Shown: positions 33,224 through 41,619 of the stretch, in pieces
Layout: the number at the start of each line of letters is the position of its first letter
Position numbering within the stretch: position 1 is the stretch's first letter
Source of the DNA: Kitasatospora mediocidica KCTC 9733
Lineage (GTDB): Bacteria > Actinomycetota > Actinomycetes > Streptomycetales > Streptomycetaceae
Direction of reading: 5' to 3'
NCBI RefSeq assembly: GCF_000744225.1
Contig: NZ_JQLN01000002.1
Span: 186,001 to 250,000, forward strand
Length of the DNA stretch: 64,000 nucleotides
Position numbers and translations under genes: made by a program
Notes under the pieces: model-generated
The model's input: only the letters and a program-made list of their open reading frames with translations
What the model was told of the DNA's origin: nothing
Databases searched by the model: none

Positions 33224-33715
33224 GTGCGACACGTTGAACTGGACGCCGTGGTCCGCTCCGACCGGGCGGAGGACGTCTTCGCGGCGGTCCTGCGCTGGGA
33301 GCGCTACCCGGAGCTGGCCCCGCACGTGCGGGCCACCACCGTGCACGCCACGCTGCCCGAGCCGGTGGGCAGTTCGAGCTGGGAGCTGCACTTCCGCAGT
33401 GGCCTGCTGCGCTGGACGGAGGCGGACCACTTCTTCACCGAGCGGCTGGAGATCCGCTTCGAGCAGACCGACGGCGACTTCGACAGCTTCGTCGGCCGCT
33501 GGGAGGTCCGCCAGGAGGGCGACGACGTCCAGGTGCACTTCGAGGCCGACTTCGACTTCGGCATCCCGAGCCTGGAGGGCATCCTCGACCCGATCGCCGA
33601 GCGGGTGATCCGGGAGACCGTCGCCTGGGCCGTCACCGGCCTGTTCGCCGACACGATGATCGTCGGCGACATCGAGCTCGGCGACAAGGCCGCCGCCGCG
33701 CCCGCCGCGCACTGA
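33224..33715 (+). CDS. SRPBCC (polyketide cyclase/START-like) protein
   Basis: A 163-residue SRPBCC-fold protein. It starts with the family pattern VVRSDRAEDVFAAVLRWERYPELAPHV and ends in the long helix IAERVIRETVAWAVTGLF. Such proteins bind hydrophobic ligands and include polyketide cyclases and COQ10-like lipid chaperones. It starts two bases after the aminotransferase stop and so is translated with it. It might shield a reactive lipid intermediate. No catalytic residues can be assigned. Confidence 0.82.
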   Translation: MRHVELDAVVRSDRAEDVFAAVLRWERYPELAPHVRATTVHATLPEPVGSSSWELHFRSGLLRWTEADHFFTERLEIRFEQTDGDFDSFVGRWEVRQEGDDVQVHFEADFDFGIPSLEGILDPIAERVIRETVAWAVTGLFADTMIVGDIELGDKAAAAPAAH

Positions 33716-33720
33716 CCCCG

Positions 33721-33745
33721 GGGGGCCCGGCCGGCCCGGGCCCCC
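33721..33745 (+). terminator. GC-rich intercistronic hairpin inside the azoxy operon
   Basis: GGGGGCCCGG (33721-33730) pairs with CCGGGCCCCC (33736-33745). It follows the SRPBCC stop and precedes the VlmO-like gene by about 50 bases. It may set transcript ratios or stability rather than end the operon. Confidence 0.5.
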
Positions 33746-33792
33746 GACCGTCCAGTTCCAGCAACCTGCCCTGCCGTTTCAGGAGTTGAACC

Positions 33793-34359
33793 GTGGACCA
33801 GGCCAATCCCTTCGAGACCCCGAGAACCTACTCCCTGCACCGCGCCGAGTACCTGGTCGGCCTCGCGGTGACCACCGGGTTCATCGTCGCGCACGCCGGC
33901 GACATCCGCTGGCTGCCGGCGATCGGACTGTTCCTCTACATCGACCTGATCGGCTACATCCCGGGAGCGATCGCCTTCAAGAAGGCGGGCGGCCGGCCGA
34001 TCCCCAAGACGTACTACGTGCTCTACAACGTGATGCACAGCCTGATCACCCAGGGCGCGGTGGCCGCCCTCTGGTGCTGGCTGGTCAAGCCGGAGTGGGC
34101 GCTGCTCGTGCTGCCGTTCCATCTCTTCGGCGACCGCGGCCTGTTCGGCAACTTCATGAAGTCCTTCGCGCTGCCCTTCGAGCCGGTGCGGCAGACCGGC
34201 TACCTGCGGTTGCTGGACGACCTCGGCCTCGACCACCCCAAGCCGGTCGGCCACGGCGGCGACCCGACCCCGGTCGGGCACATCCCCGCGGCCCGGCACC
34301 TGACGGCGGTCGCCGACCACCCCGACCGGGAGCCCGCGGCGCAGGGAGCGGTCCGGTGA
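33793..34359 (+). CDS. vlmO-like: VlmO-like membrane-bound hydrazine synthase
   Basis: A 188-residue integral membrane protein with about four hydrophobic segments (roughly 20-35, 41-60, 80-96 and 100-116). Conserved-looking polar residues sit next to them: HRAEY, AHAGD, NVMHSL and PFHLFGDRG, suggesting His metal ligands. The small size, its place immediately before flavin reductase and diiron genes, and the His-rich membrane topology fit VlmO. VlmO, together with VlmB, was shown to build the azoxy group of valanimycin by forming a hydrazine from the seryl-hydroxylamine ester. The soluble tail is Pro/His-rich. The gene overlaps the next by GTGA. Confidence 0.8.
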   Translation: MDQANPFETPRTYSLHRAEYLVGLAVTTGFIVAHAGDIRWLPAIGLFLYIDLIGYIPGAIAFKKAGGRPIPKTYYVLYNVMHSLITQGAVAALWCWLVKPEWALLVLPFHLFGDRGLFGNFMKSFALPFEPVRQTGYLRLLDDLGLDHPKPVGHGGDPTPVGHIPAARHLTAVADHPDREPAAQGAVR

Positions 34360-34946
34360 GCACCGCCGCCGAACCGCGCACCGGACCGGCCGGCCGCTTC
34401 GTCAGCGACCGCTCCGAGCACCGCCGGGCGCTGAAGCAACTCGCCTCCCCGGTCTCGATTCTGACGGTCCGCCACGGCGACCGCCTGCACGGCACCACGG
34501 TGAGCACGGTCACCACCGTCTCGCAGAGCCCGCTGATCCTCGGCGCCTGCCTGAAGGGCGGCTCGATCCTGGCCGAACTCGCGGTCGCCGAGGGCCGGTT
34601 CGCCGTCAACGTGCTGGGCGGGGAGCAGGGCCAGACGGCCCGCTGGTTCGCCGACAGCTCGCGCCCGGACGGTATCGAGCAGTTCGACGGGATCGGCTGG
34701 CGGGCCGCCGACTACGCCGCGGCCCCGCTGCTGGACGGCGCGCTCGCGCACTACGACTGCCGGGTCGTCGCCTGCTACCGGGTCGGCGACCACGAGGTGC
34801 TGCTCGGCGCCGTGGTGCACGCCACCGCCGTCGACGGCGCCCCGCTGCTCAGCTTCGCCGGCGGGCTCTTCGCGGGCCCGCTCCCCCCGGCCGCCGCGGC
34901 GGGGACCGACAGCACGCGTACCAGGAAGGAGAACGCGGCGCTATGA
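34356..34946 (+). CDS. vlmR-like: VlmR-like flavin reductase
   Basis: A 196-residue flavin reductase of the FMN-binding split-barrel family. Typical parts are LKQLASPVSILTVRHGDRLHGTTVSTVTTVSQSPLILGACL, FAVNVLGGEQG and the C-terminal HYDCRVVACYRVGDHEVLLGAVV. It supplies reduced flavin to a two-component monooxygenase, here most likely the VlmH-like N-hydroxylase. It starts inside the end of the VlmO-like gene and overlaps the VlmB-like gene by ATGA, giving tight coupling of the three. Confidence 0.9.
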   Translation: MSTAAEPRTGPAGRFVSDRSEHRRALKQLASPVSILTVRHGDRLHGTTVSTVTTVSQSPLILGACLKGGSILAELAVAEGRFAVNVLGGEQGQTARWFADSSRPDGIEQFDGIGWRAADYAAAPLLDGALAHYDCRVVACYRVGDHEVLLGAVVHATAVDGAPLLSFAGGLFAGPLPPAAAAGTDSTRTRKENAAL

Positions 34947-35929
34947 CCGAATCCGTTGCACACGAGGCAGGCTGGGACACCGCTCCGGGCCTGCTGGACG
35001 GCGCCAAGCAGCTCACCCTCGGTCCGGAGCAGTGCGACCTCGCCTACTGGATCACCGAGGTCGCCCAGGGCACCCTGCGCGAGCGCGGTGTCACCGGCCA
35101 TCACGTCGACGCCGCGGTGCCCGACTTCCTCAAACGGCCCGGCCCGCTGCGCGACGCACTGGTCCTGGAGTTCGGCTTCCGCGGGCTCTCCGAGGAGATC
35201 GCCACCCGGCTGCTGGCGCACTACGTCGCCATCGCGCCCGGGATCCCCGAGCTGGAGTTCTACACCACCCAGCTGGTCGACGAGGCCCGGCACGCCCGGG
35301 TCTTCCGCAACCACCTGGTCGAACTCGGCCTGCCCGCCGCCACGTTGCTGGCAGACATCGACGAGATGGCCGCCGAGTACCGGCGCAAGGTGCTCCAGCC
35401 GGTGGAGGACTTCACCCTGGAGATCGTCCGCGACCAGGGCGACTTCATGGGCGGCGTGGCGGTGTTCGCCATCGTCATCGAGGGCGTCCTCGCCCCGGCC
35501 GCCGAGCTCAGCGAGCGCAAGTGGACGCCGCTCTCGCCGGCCACCGGCGAGATCTCCCGGGGCACCGCGATCGACGAGATCCGCCACCTCACGGTGGCCA
35601 GCACCATCCTGCGCGACCACCTGGTGGCGCACCCCGACTACCGGCCGCACCTGCTGGAGATCCTGCGGGCCGGCGTGAAGCTCTGGGACGAGATCCCCGA
35701 CCGGGAGTTCGTCATCCACCGCGAGGAGCTCTTCCAGCAGGGCATGGCCGAGCACGCCGACAAGATCGGTGACTACGAGGTCTGGCCCGGCGTCCGGCTC
35801 CTGGACACCACCCCGGACCAGCGCTACGACATGGCCGAGCAGTGGACCGACGAGATGGCCGAGAGCCGGATGGCCTACATGGGCCTGCCGACCGAGGTCC
35901 TCAGCAGTACGGGGGGTGACACGGTATGA
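34943..35929 (+). CDS. vlmB-like: VlmB-like ferritin-type diiron azoxy synthase
   Basis: A 328-residue non-haem diiron protein of the ferritin-like/AurF-like group. Candidate iron ligands are Glu84 or Glu85 (GLSEEIATRL), Glu114 and His117 (VDEARHARV), Glu180 (VIEGVLAP), and Glu212 and His215 (AIDEIRHLT). In valanimycin, VlmB oxidises the hydrazine to azo and then azoxy. The ordering VlmO-VlmR-VlmB with stop-start overlaps makes the same job likely. AurF-type amine oxygenases are the main alternative, but the rest of the Vlm set is present. Confidence 0.87.
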   Translation: MTESVAHEAGWDTAPGLLDGAKQLTLGPEQCDLAYWITEVAQGTLRERGVTGHHVDAAVPDFLKRPGPLRDALVLEFGFRGLSEEIATRLLAHYVAIAPGIPELEFYTTQLVDEARHARVFRNHLVELGLPAATLLADIDEMAAEYRRKVLQPVEDFTLEIVRDQGDFMGGVAVFAIVIEGVLAPAAELSERKWTPLSPATGEISRGTAIDEIRHLTVASTILRDHLVAHPDYRPHLLEILRAGVKLWDEIPDREFVIHREELFQQGMAEHADKIGDYEVWPGVRLLDTTPDQRYDMAEQWTDEMAESRMAYMGLPTEVLSSTGGDTV

Positions 35930-36969
35930 CCGTCGGCCTGCCGGACCCGCTGGGCCGCCCCGGCCCACCGCCCGGACGCTCCGCCGTCCTCGCCGGCCTC
36001 GGCGCGTACGTGCCGCCGGACATGGTCACCAACGCCGACCTGGTGGCCCGCCTGGACACCTCGGACGAGTGGATCCGCAGCCGCACCGGGATCTCCACCC
36101 GCCACGTGGTGGCCCCCGGCACAGCCACCTCCGACCTGGCGGTGGAGGCCGGCAGACGGGCCCTGAAGTCCGCCGACGACTCGCAGGTGGACGCGGTGGT
36201 GCTGGCCACCACCACGCCCGACCACCCCTGCCCGGCCACCGCGCCCGCCGTGGCGGCGCGCCTGGGCCTGGGCGGGGTCGCCGCCTTCGACGTCTCGGCG
36301 GTCTGCACCGGCTTCCTCTACGGCCTGGCCACCGCGTCCGGCCTGATCGCCTCCGGCGTCGCCCAGCGGGTCCTGCTGATCGCGGCCGACGCCTTCACCA
36401 CCATCATCGACCCGGAGGACCGCGGCACCGCCGTGATCTTCGCGGACGGCGCCGGAGCCGTCGTGCTGCGGGCCGGCCACGCGCACGAGCCCGGCGCGGT
36501 GGGCCCGATCGTGCTCGGCAGCGACGGCGACCTCAGCGAGCTGATCGCCGTCCCGGCCGGCGGCTCGCGCCAGCGCTCCTCCCCGGAGGCGCCGAAGCCC
36601 GGCGACCAGTACTTCCAGATGGCCGGCCGGGCCACCTACCGGCACGCGGTGGAGCGGATGACCGAGGCCTCGCTCCAGGCGGTCGGCGCGGCCGGCTGGT
36701 TCCCGGGCCAGATCGACCGGTTCGCCGCGCATCAGGCCAACGGACGGATCCTGGAGGCGGTCGCCGAGCGGATCGGCATCGAGCCCGAACGCCGGCTCTC
36801 CAACATCGAGCGGGTCGGCAACACCGGCGCCGCCTCCATCCCGCTGCTGCTCTCGCAGGCCTCCCAGCGCGGCGAACTCACCGCCGGTCAGCGGGTGCTG
36901 CTGACCGCCTTCGGCGGCGGACTCGCCTGGGGCGCCGCCACCCTGACCTGGCCCGACCTGGTCGGCTGA
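35926..36969 (+). CDS. 3-oxoacyl-ACP synthase III (KAS III)
   Basis: A 347-residue FabH-like condensing enzyme with a complete triad: Cys127 in DVSAVCTGFLYGL, His269 in FAAHQANGRIL and Asn299 in RVGNTGAASIP. The N-terminus LAGLGAYVPPDMVTNADL and SDEWIRSRTGIS are typical. It starts new acyl chains from acyl-CoA or joins acyl groups to malonyl-ACP. It overlaps the VlmB-like gene by ATGA and is followed by an ACP and a KAS II, forming a small fatty-acid or starter module inside the azoxy operon. Confidence 0.93.
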   Translation: MTVGLPDPLGRPGPPPGRSAVLAGLGAYVPPDMVTNADLVARLDTSDEWIRSRTGISTRHVVAPGTATSDLAVEAGRRALKSADDSQVDAVVLATTTPDHPCPATAPAVAARLGLGGVAAFDVSAVCTGFLYGLATASGLIASGVAQRVLLIAADAFTTIIDPEDRGTAVIFADGAGAVVLRAGHAHEPGAVGPIVLGSDGDLSELIAVPAGGSRQRSSPEAPKPGDQYFQMAGRATYRHAVERMTEASLQAVGAAGWFPGQIDRFAAHQANGRILEAVAERIGIEPERRLSNIERVGNTGAASIPLLLSQASQRGELTAGQRVLLTAFGGGLAWGAATLTWPDLVG

Positions 36970-37016
36970 CGCCCTCCCTCCCTGCCCCGCACTCAACCTT
37001 TCGGAAGGACTGCCCG

Positions 37017-37247
37017 ATGTTCGAGACCCTCAAGGAAATCCTGGTCAGCAAGCTCAAGGTGAACCCGGACCAGGTCACCCCCGAGTCCACCAAGGAGGAC
37101 GTCGAGCTGGACTCGCTGGCCGTCGTCGAGCTCTCGCTGGTCCTGGAGACCGAGCTCGGCGTCAGCATCACCGACGACGAGCTGCTGGACGCCGAGACCA
37201 TCGGCGACATGGCGCGCCTGATCGAGGAACGGAGCGCACGGGTCTGA
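37017..37247 (+). CDS. Acyl carrier protein of the KAS III-KAS II module
   Basis: A 76-residue type II ACP with Ser33 in VELDSLAVVELSLVLE and the usual helix III (DAETIGDMARLIEER). AAGGA precedes the ATG. It shares TGATG with the KAS II start. It most likely carries the chain extended by the flanking condensing enzymes. Confidence 0.93.
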   Translation: MFETLKEILVSKLKVNPDQVTPESTKEDVELDSLAVVELSLVLETELGVSITDDELLDAETIGDMARLIEERSARV

Positions 37248-38467
37248 TGAGCGGCATCGACGTCGTCGTGACCGGGCTCGGCCTGGTCACCCCGGCCGGG
37301 ATCGGGGTCGGTCCGAGCTGGGCGGGGGTCTGCGCAGGCCGGCCGACCGCCGCCCTGGACCCGGTCCTGGACCGGAACCCGGTGCGGATCTCCTGCCGGG
37401 TGCCGCACTGGGATCCCGGCGCGCTGCTGGGGGAGCGCCGGGCCCACCGGCTGGACCGTTTCACCCAGTTCGCCCTGGTCGCGGCCCGGGAGGCGATCGC
37501 CGATGCCGGCCTCGACCCGACGACCTGGGACGGCGCGCGGGTCGGGGTGGTGCTCGGCTGCGCCGACGGCGGGCCGGGCACGGTCGAGGAGCAGCACCGG
37601 ATCCTGGTCGAGCAGTCGCCCGCCCGGGTCTCCCCGCTGCTGCTGCCGATGCAGCTGCCCAACATGCTCGCCGGGCAGACCGCGATCGAGTTCGCGGCCA
37701 CCGGCCCCAACCTTGTGGTGGCCACCGCCTGCGCCTCCGGTGCCACCGCCATCGGCACCGCCCGCGACCTGCTGCTGCTGGACCGCTGCGACCTGGTGCT
37801 GGCCGGCGGCAGCGAGGCGATGATCACCCCGCTGGTGATGGCCGGCTTCGCCAAGATGGGCGCGCTCTCCCGGCGCGAGGACGACCCGCTGGGCGCCTCC
37901 CGGCCGTTCGACCTCGACCGGGACGGCTTCGTCGCGGGTGAGGGGGCCGGCGTGGTGGTGCTGGAACGGGCCGCCGACGCGCGGGCCCGCGGCGTCCGGA
38001 TCCGGGCCAGGATCGCCGGATACGGCGCCTCCGCCGACGCCCACCACATGACCACCCCGCACCCCGAGGGCCGCGGCATCGAGACCGCCGTGCGCACCGC
38101 GCTCGCCGACGCGGGCGCCGGCCCCGGGGACGTCCAGCACGTCAACGCGCACGGCACGGCCACCCCGCTGAACGACCTCGCCGAGGCGCGGATGCTCCGC
38201 CGGGTGCTCACCGGTGACCCGCTGGTCACCTCGACCAAGGGCGTCACCGGCCACCTGCTGGGCGCCGCCGGTGCGGTGGAGGCGGTGTTCAGCGTGCTGG
38301 CGGTGGAACAGGGACTGGTCCCGCCCACCGCCAACCTGCACACCCTCGACCCCGAGCTGGAGATCAAGGTCGCCGGCTCGGCGACGGAAGCCCGGATCGA
38401 CCTGGCCCTGAGCAACTCGCTGGGCTTCGGCGGGCAGAACGCGGTCCTCGCGATCGCCGCGGTCTGA
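37247..38467 (+). CDS. 3-oxoacyl-ACP synthase II (KAS II/FabF-like)
   Basis: A 406-residue FabF-type ketosynthase with Cys162 in VVATACASGATAIG, His in VNAHGTATPLND and the Lys/His pair in STKGVTGHLLGAAGAVEA. The C-terminal gating loop reads NSLGFGGQNAVLAIA. It elongates ACP-bound chains. Together with KAS III and ACP it can form beta-keto intermediates, but no dedicated KR, DH or ER is in this operon, so reduction would depend on host FAS enzymes. A strong hairpin follows, ending the operon. Confidence 0.93.
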   Translation: MSGIDVVVTGLGLVTPAGIGVGPSWAGVCAGRPTAALDPVLDRNPVRISCRVPHWDPGALLGERRAHRLDRFTQFALVAAREAIADAGLDPTTWDGARVGVVLGCADGGPGTVEEQHRILVEQSPARVSPLLLPMQLPNMLAGQTAIEFAATGPNLVVATACASGATAIGTARDLLLLDRCDLVLAGGSEAMITPLVMAGFAKMGALSRREDDPLGASRPFDLDRDGFVAGEGAGVVVLERAADARARGVRIRARIAGYGASADAHHMTTPHPEGRGIETAVRTALADAGAGPGDVQHVNAHGTATPLNDLAEARMLRRVLTGDPLVTSTKGVTGHLLGAAGAVEAVFSVLAVEQGLVPPTANLHTLDPELEIKVAGSATEARIDLALSNSLGFGGQNAVLAIAAV

Positions 38468-38468
38468 G

Positions 38469-38499
38469 GACGGGCCCGCAGTCCGCCTGCGGGCCCGTC
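38469..38499. terminator. Hairpin terminator of the azoxy operon
   Basis: GACGGGCCCGCAG (38469-38481) pairs with CTGCGGGCCCGTC (38487-38499) around a 5-base loop, directly after the KAS II stop, with a short T-containing tail. Confidence 0.85.
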
Positions 38500-38545
38500 G
38501 CTCTTGCATCGACTCCCTTTACCCGCACCTGACTTGGAGCCATCG

Positions 38546-40045
38546 ATGTCCGTCAGCAGCACGTCGGCCGAGGCCGGCGCCCCGTCCTCCAGACATCTGA
38601 CCACCAGACACATCGTCTTTCTGATCGTGGCCGCCGCGGCCCCCCTCTCCGCGATGGTCGGCACCGTCCCGCTGGCCTTCGCGATCGGCAACGGCGCCGG
38701 GGTCCCCGCCGCGTTCGCCTTCGCCGGGGTCACGCTGCTCTGCTTCTCGGTCGGGTACGCGGTCAGCGCCCGGCGCACCGGCGGCTCCGGCGGCTTCTAC
38801 GCCTCGATCGCCGACGGTCTGGGCCGGCCCCCGGCGGTCGGCGGCGGCTTCATCGCGCTGGTCGCCTACAACACCGCCACCATCGGACTGGTCGGCGCGC
38901 TCGGCTACTTCACCCAGCTGGTGCTGGCCGACCACGGCGTGCACCTGTCCTGGGAGCTGTGCGCCGCGGTCGGTCTCGCGGCGGTCGCCGTACTCGGCTA
39001 CCGCGACATCGCGGTGAGCGCCCGGGTGCTGGCCGTCCTGATGACCGGCGAGATCGGCGTGCTGGCCGCGCTGGACCTGGCCGAGATCGGCCGGCACGGC
39101 GTCCACGCGCTGCCCGCCGCCTCCTTCACGCCGCACATCGCCGCCGGGTCGGGGACCGGGGTGTCGCTGATGTTCGCCTTCGTCTCCTTCATCGGTTTCG
39201 AGTCCGCGGCGCTGTACGGCAAGGAGGCCAAGGACCCGCAGCGCAGCGTGCCGCGCGCCACCTACATCGCGGTGCTGCTGATCGCCGGCTTCTACGCGCT
39301 GAGCAGCTGGACGGCCGTCGGGGCGATCGGCGCCGGCCACGTCCGGCAGACCGCCACCGACCAGATGGGCAACCTCTTCTTCCAGCTGGGCGACGACTAC
39401 CTCGGCTCGGCCGGCGGCACGCTGCTCCAGGTGATGCTCTGCACCAGCCTGTTCGCCGCCACGCTGGCGCTGCACAGCGCCGCCAACCGGTACGCCCAGG
39501 TGCTCGCCGACGACAGCCTGCTGCCCAGGTCGCTGGCCGCCCTGCACCCGCGGCACGCCTCCCCGCACCGGGCCAGCGTGGTGCAGAGCGTGCTCAGCGC
39601 CGTGGTGGTCGGCGCCTTCGCCGTCGCGGGCCTGGACCCGTACGCGGACCTCACCACCAGCATGCTGGGCCTGGGCACGCTGGGCATCGTGGTGCTCCAG
39701 GCGCTCGCCGCGCTGTCGGTGCTCGGCCTGCGCCGCAAGGGGCTGCGGCTGGGCTGGTGGCAGGGCACGGTGGCGCCGCTGCTCGGCTTCGCCGGCCTGG
39801 TGGCCACCGTCTGCCTGGTGGTCGGCAACTTCGACCTGCTGACCGGCACCAAGAACGGCCTGGTGGCGGCGATGCCGTGGGCGATCCCGGCGGTCGCGCT
39901 GCTGGGGATGCTCTACGCCTGGTGGCTGCGCAGCGCCGCACCCGAGCGCTACCGGAACCTCGCGCAGAGCCACAAGACCGAACAGCCGGCCGCCGTCCCC
40001 GGCCCGGCGTCTCCCCGTCAGACGACCCCGGCCCCGGTCGCCTGA
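38546..40045 (+). CDS. APC-family amino acid permease
   Basis: A 499-residue permease with about 12 membrane spans. The first span region RHIVFLIVAAAAPLSAMVGTVPLAFAI-like and the later FVSFIGFESAALYGKEAKDP, RSVPRATY and FAATLALHSAANRYA are typical of the amino acid-polyamine-organocation group. TTGGAG lies upstream of the ATG. Between the azoxy operon and the SerRS, it may import serine or another amino-acid substrate; substrate choice is not readable from the sequence. Confidence 0.88.
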   Translation: MSVSSTSAEAGAPSSRHLTTRHIVFLIVAAAAPLSAMVGTVPLAFAIGNGAGVPAAFAFAGVTLLCFSVGYAVSARRTGGSGGFYASIADGLGRPPAVGGGFIALVAYNTATIGLVGALGYFTQLVLADHGVHLSWELCAAVGLAAVAVLGYRDIAVSARVLAVLMTGEIGVLAALDLAEIGRHGVHALPAASFTPHIAAGSGTGVSLMFAFVSFIGFESAALYGKEAKDPQRSVPRATYIAVLLIAGFYALSSWTAVGAIGAGHVRQTATDQMGNLFFQLGDDYLGSAGGTLLQVMLCTSLFAATLALHSAANRYAQVLADDSLLPRSLAALHPRHASPHRASVVQSVLSAVVVGAFAVAGLDPYADLTTSMLGLGTLGIVVLQALAALSVLGLRRKGLRLGWWQGTVAPLLGFAGLVATVCLVVGNFDLLTGTKNGLVAAMPWAIPAVALLGMLYAWWLRSAAPERYRNLAQSHKTEQPAAVPGPASPRQTTPAPVA

Positions 40046-40094
40046 CCCGGGGCGTGGCCGGCGGCTCCCGACCGGAACCGCCGCACACGCCTCC

Positions 40095-40133
40095 CCGTGG
40101 GCCCGGCTCGTTCCCCCCGAGCCGGGCCCACGG
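40095..40133. terminator. 16-bp hairpin terminator after the permease
   Basis: CCGTGGGCCCGGCTCG (40095-40110) pairs with CGAGCCGGGCCCACGG (40118-40133). The SerRS gene starts 39 bases later with its own AAGGAG site. Confidence 0.85.
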
Positions 40134-40171
40134 CCACCCCGACCGCCCGACCTCGTTCGAAGGAGAACGCC

Positions 40172-41464
40172 GTGCACGACGTACGTGAGCTGATCGAGCT
40201 GGGCCCGGAGGCCGTTCGTCGGCTGGCCCGGCGCAGGTACCAGCTGGACCTCCCGGTTCTGTGGGCCGCGCACCGGCGGCGGGCCACGGCGCTGGACGCG
40301 GTGGCGCAGCTGCGCTCCGAGATCAAGCGGGCCTCGCGCGGACCGCGCCCCGCCGAGGGCACCGGGCCGGCCGGGCAGGGCCGCGAGGAGGCCCGCGTGC
40401 TGCGCGAGGAGGCCCAGCAGGCCGAAGCGGAACTGCGCTCGGCCGAGCAGGAGTTGGACGAGATCCTGCTCGCCGTCCCGAACCTCCCGCTGGACGCGGT
40501 GCCGGACGGCGACAGCGAGAAGCAGGCGGTCGAGATCCGCCGCGGCGGCCCCGCGCTGCGCCCGGCCGCCGGGCAGGCCCGCCACCACGCCGACATCGGC
40601 GAGACGCTCGGCATCCTGGACAGCGGCCGGGCGGCCAAGCTCTCCGGCGCCCGGTTCGCCGTCAGCCGCGGCGCCGGCGCCCGGCTGGAGCGGGCGCTGA
40701 CCTCCTTCCTGCTGGACCTGCACACCTCGGAGCACGGCTACACCGAGTACGCGGTGCCGCACCTGGTGAACCGCGAGACCATGACCGGCACCGGCCAACT
40801 CCCCAAGTTCGAAGAGGACTTGTTCGCCACCTCGGTGGGCGGCCGGGAGCTCTTCCTGATCCCGACGGCCGAGGTCCCGCTCACCAACCTGGTGGCCCGC
40901 GAGCTGCTGGACGGCGGTTCGCTGCCGCTCGCGATGACCGCGCGCACCCCCTGCTACCGGGCCGAGGCCGGTTCGTACGGCCGGGACACCCGGGGGATCC
41001 TGCGGCTGCACCAGTTCGAGAAGGTCGAGCTGGTCCGGATCTGCGCGCTCGAAGAGGCACAGCAGCAGCTGATGCTGATGGTCGGCCAGGTGGAGGAGTG
41101 CCTGCGTCGGCTCGAACTGTCCTACCGGGTCGTGCTGTTGCCCGCCGGCGACATGGGCTTCTCGGCCCGGATGACGTACGACATCGAGGTCTGGCTGCCG
41201 GGCAGCGACTCCTACCGGGAGATCTCCTCGGTCTCGGACTGCGGCACCTTCCAGGGCCGTCGGGCCGGCATCCGCTACCGCGGCCCGGACGGGCGCAAGC
41301 AGCCGGCCGCCACCCTCAACGGCTCCGCGCTGCCGGTCGGCCGTACCGTCGCGGCGCTGCTGGAGCAGGGGCATCAGCCGGACGGATCGGTGCTGCTGCC
41401 CGACGCGCTGGTCCCGTACGCGGGCTTCCGCCGGATCCTGCCCGGTGGCGGCACGGCGCGCTGA
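40172..41464 (+). CDS. vlmL-like: VlmL-like biosynthetic seryl-tRNA synthetase
   Basis: A 430-residue class II SerRS. The N-terminal coiled-coil arm (about 25-100) is Glu/Arg-rich. Catalytic motifs are intact: TAEVPLTNLV, motif 2 YRAEAGSYGRDTRGILRLHQ, EISSVSDCGTFQGRR and motif 3 LNGSALPVGRTVAALLE. In the valanimycin cluster VlmL is a second SerRS that feeds seryl-tRNA to VlmA. The same pairing is present here with the DUF2156 transferase at 27692. A cellular SerRS elsewhere is expected. The usual SNCEDFQ segment reads SDCGTFQ, a mild departure worth comparing with VlmL. Confidence 0.9.
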   Translation: MHDVRELIELGPEAVRRLARRRYQLDLPVLWAAHRRRATALDAVAQLRSEIKRASRGPRPAEGTGPAGQGREEARVLREEAQQAEAELRSAEQELDEILLAVPNLPLDAVPDGDSEKQAVEIRRGGPALRPAAGQARHHADIGETLGILDSGRAAKLSGARFAVSRGAGARLERALTSFLLDLHTSEHGYTEYAVPHLVNRETMTGTGQLPKFEEDLFATSVGGRELFLIPTAEVPLTNLVARELLDGGSLPLAMTARTPCYRAEAGSYGRDTRGILRLHQFEKVELVRICALEEAQQQLMLMVGQVEECLRRLELSYRVVLLPAGDMGFSARMTYDIEVWLPGSDSYREISSVSDCGTFQGRRAGIRYRGPDGRKQPAATLNGSALPVGRTVAALLEQGHQPDGSVLLPDALVPYAGFRRILPGGGTAR

Positions 41465-41475
41465 GGTCGCGCGGG

Positions 41476-41504
41476 CCCGGTCCGGCCAGGCAGGCCGGAC
41501 CGGG
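41476..41504. terminator. Hairpin after SerRS
   Basis: CCCGGTCCGGCC (41476-41487) pairs with GGCCGGACCGGG (41493-41504) around AGGCA. Confidence 0.8.
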
Positions 41505-41543
41505 CGTTCGGCCTTCGGACCGGGCGTTCGGCCCGGACACAGC

Positions 41544-41577
41544 GCGGCCCGGGAAGCCGGTGGGCTTCCCGGGCCGC
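41544..41577. terminator. Second hairpin between convergent SerRS and SARP genes
   Basis: GCGGCCCGGGAAGCC (41544-41558) pairs with GGCTTCCCGGGCCGC (41563-41577), a perfect 15-bp stem with a 4-base loop, serving the minus-strand SARP gene that ends at 41620. Confidence 0.85.
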
Positions 41578-41619
41578 GGGGCTGTGCGCAGCGGAGCTGC
41601 CGGCGGCGGACGGCCGCGC

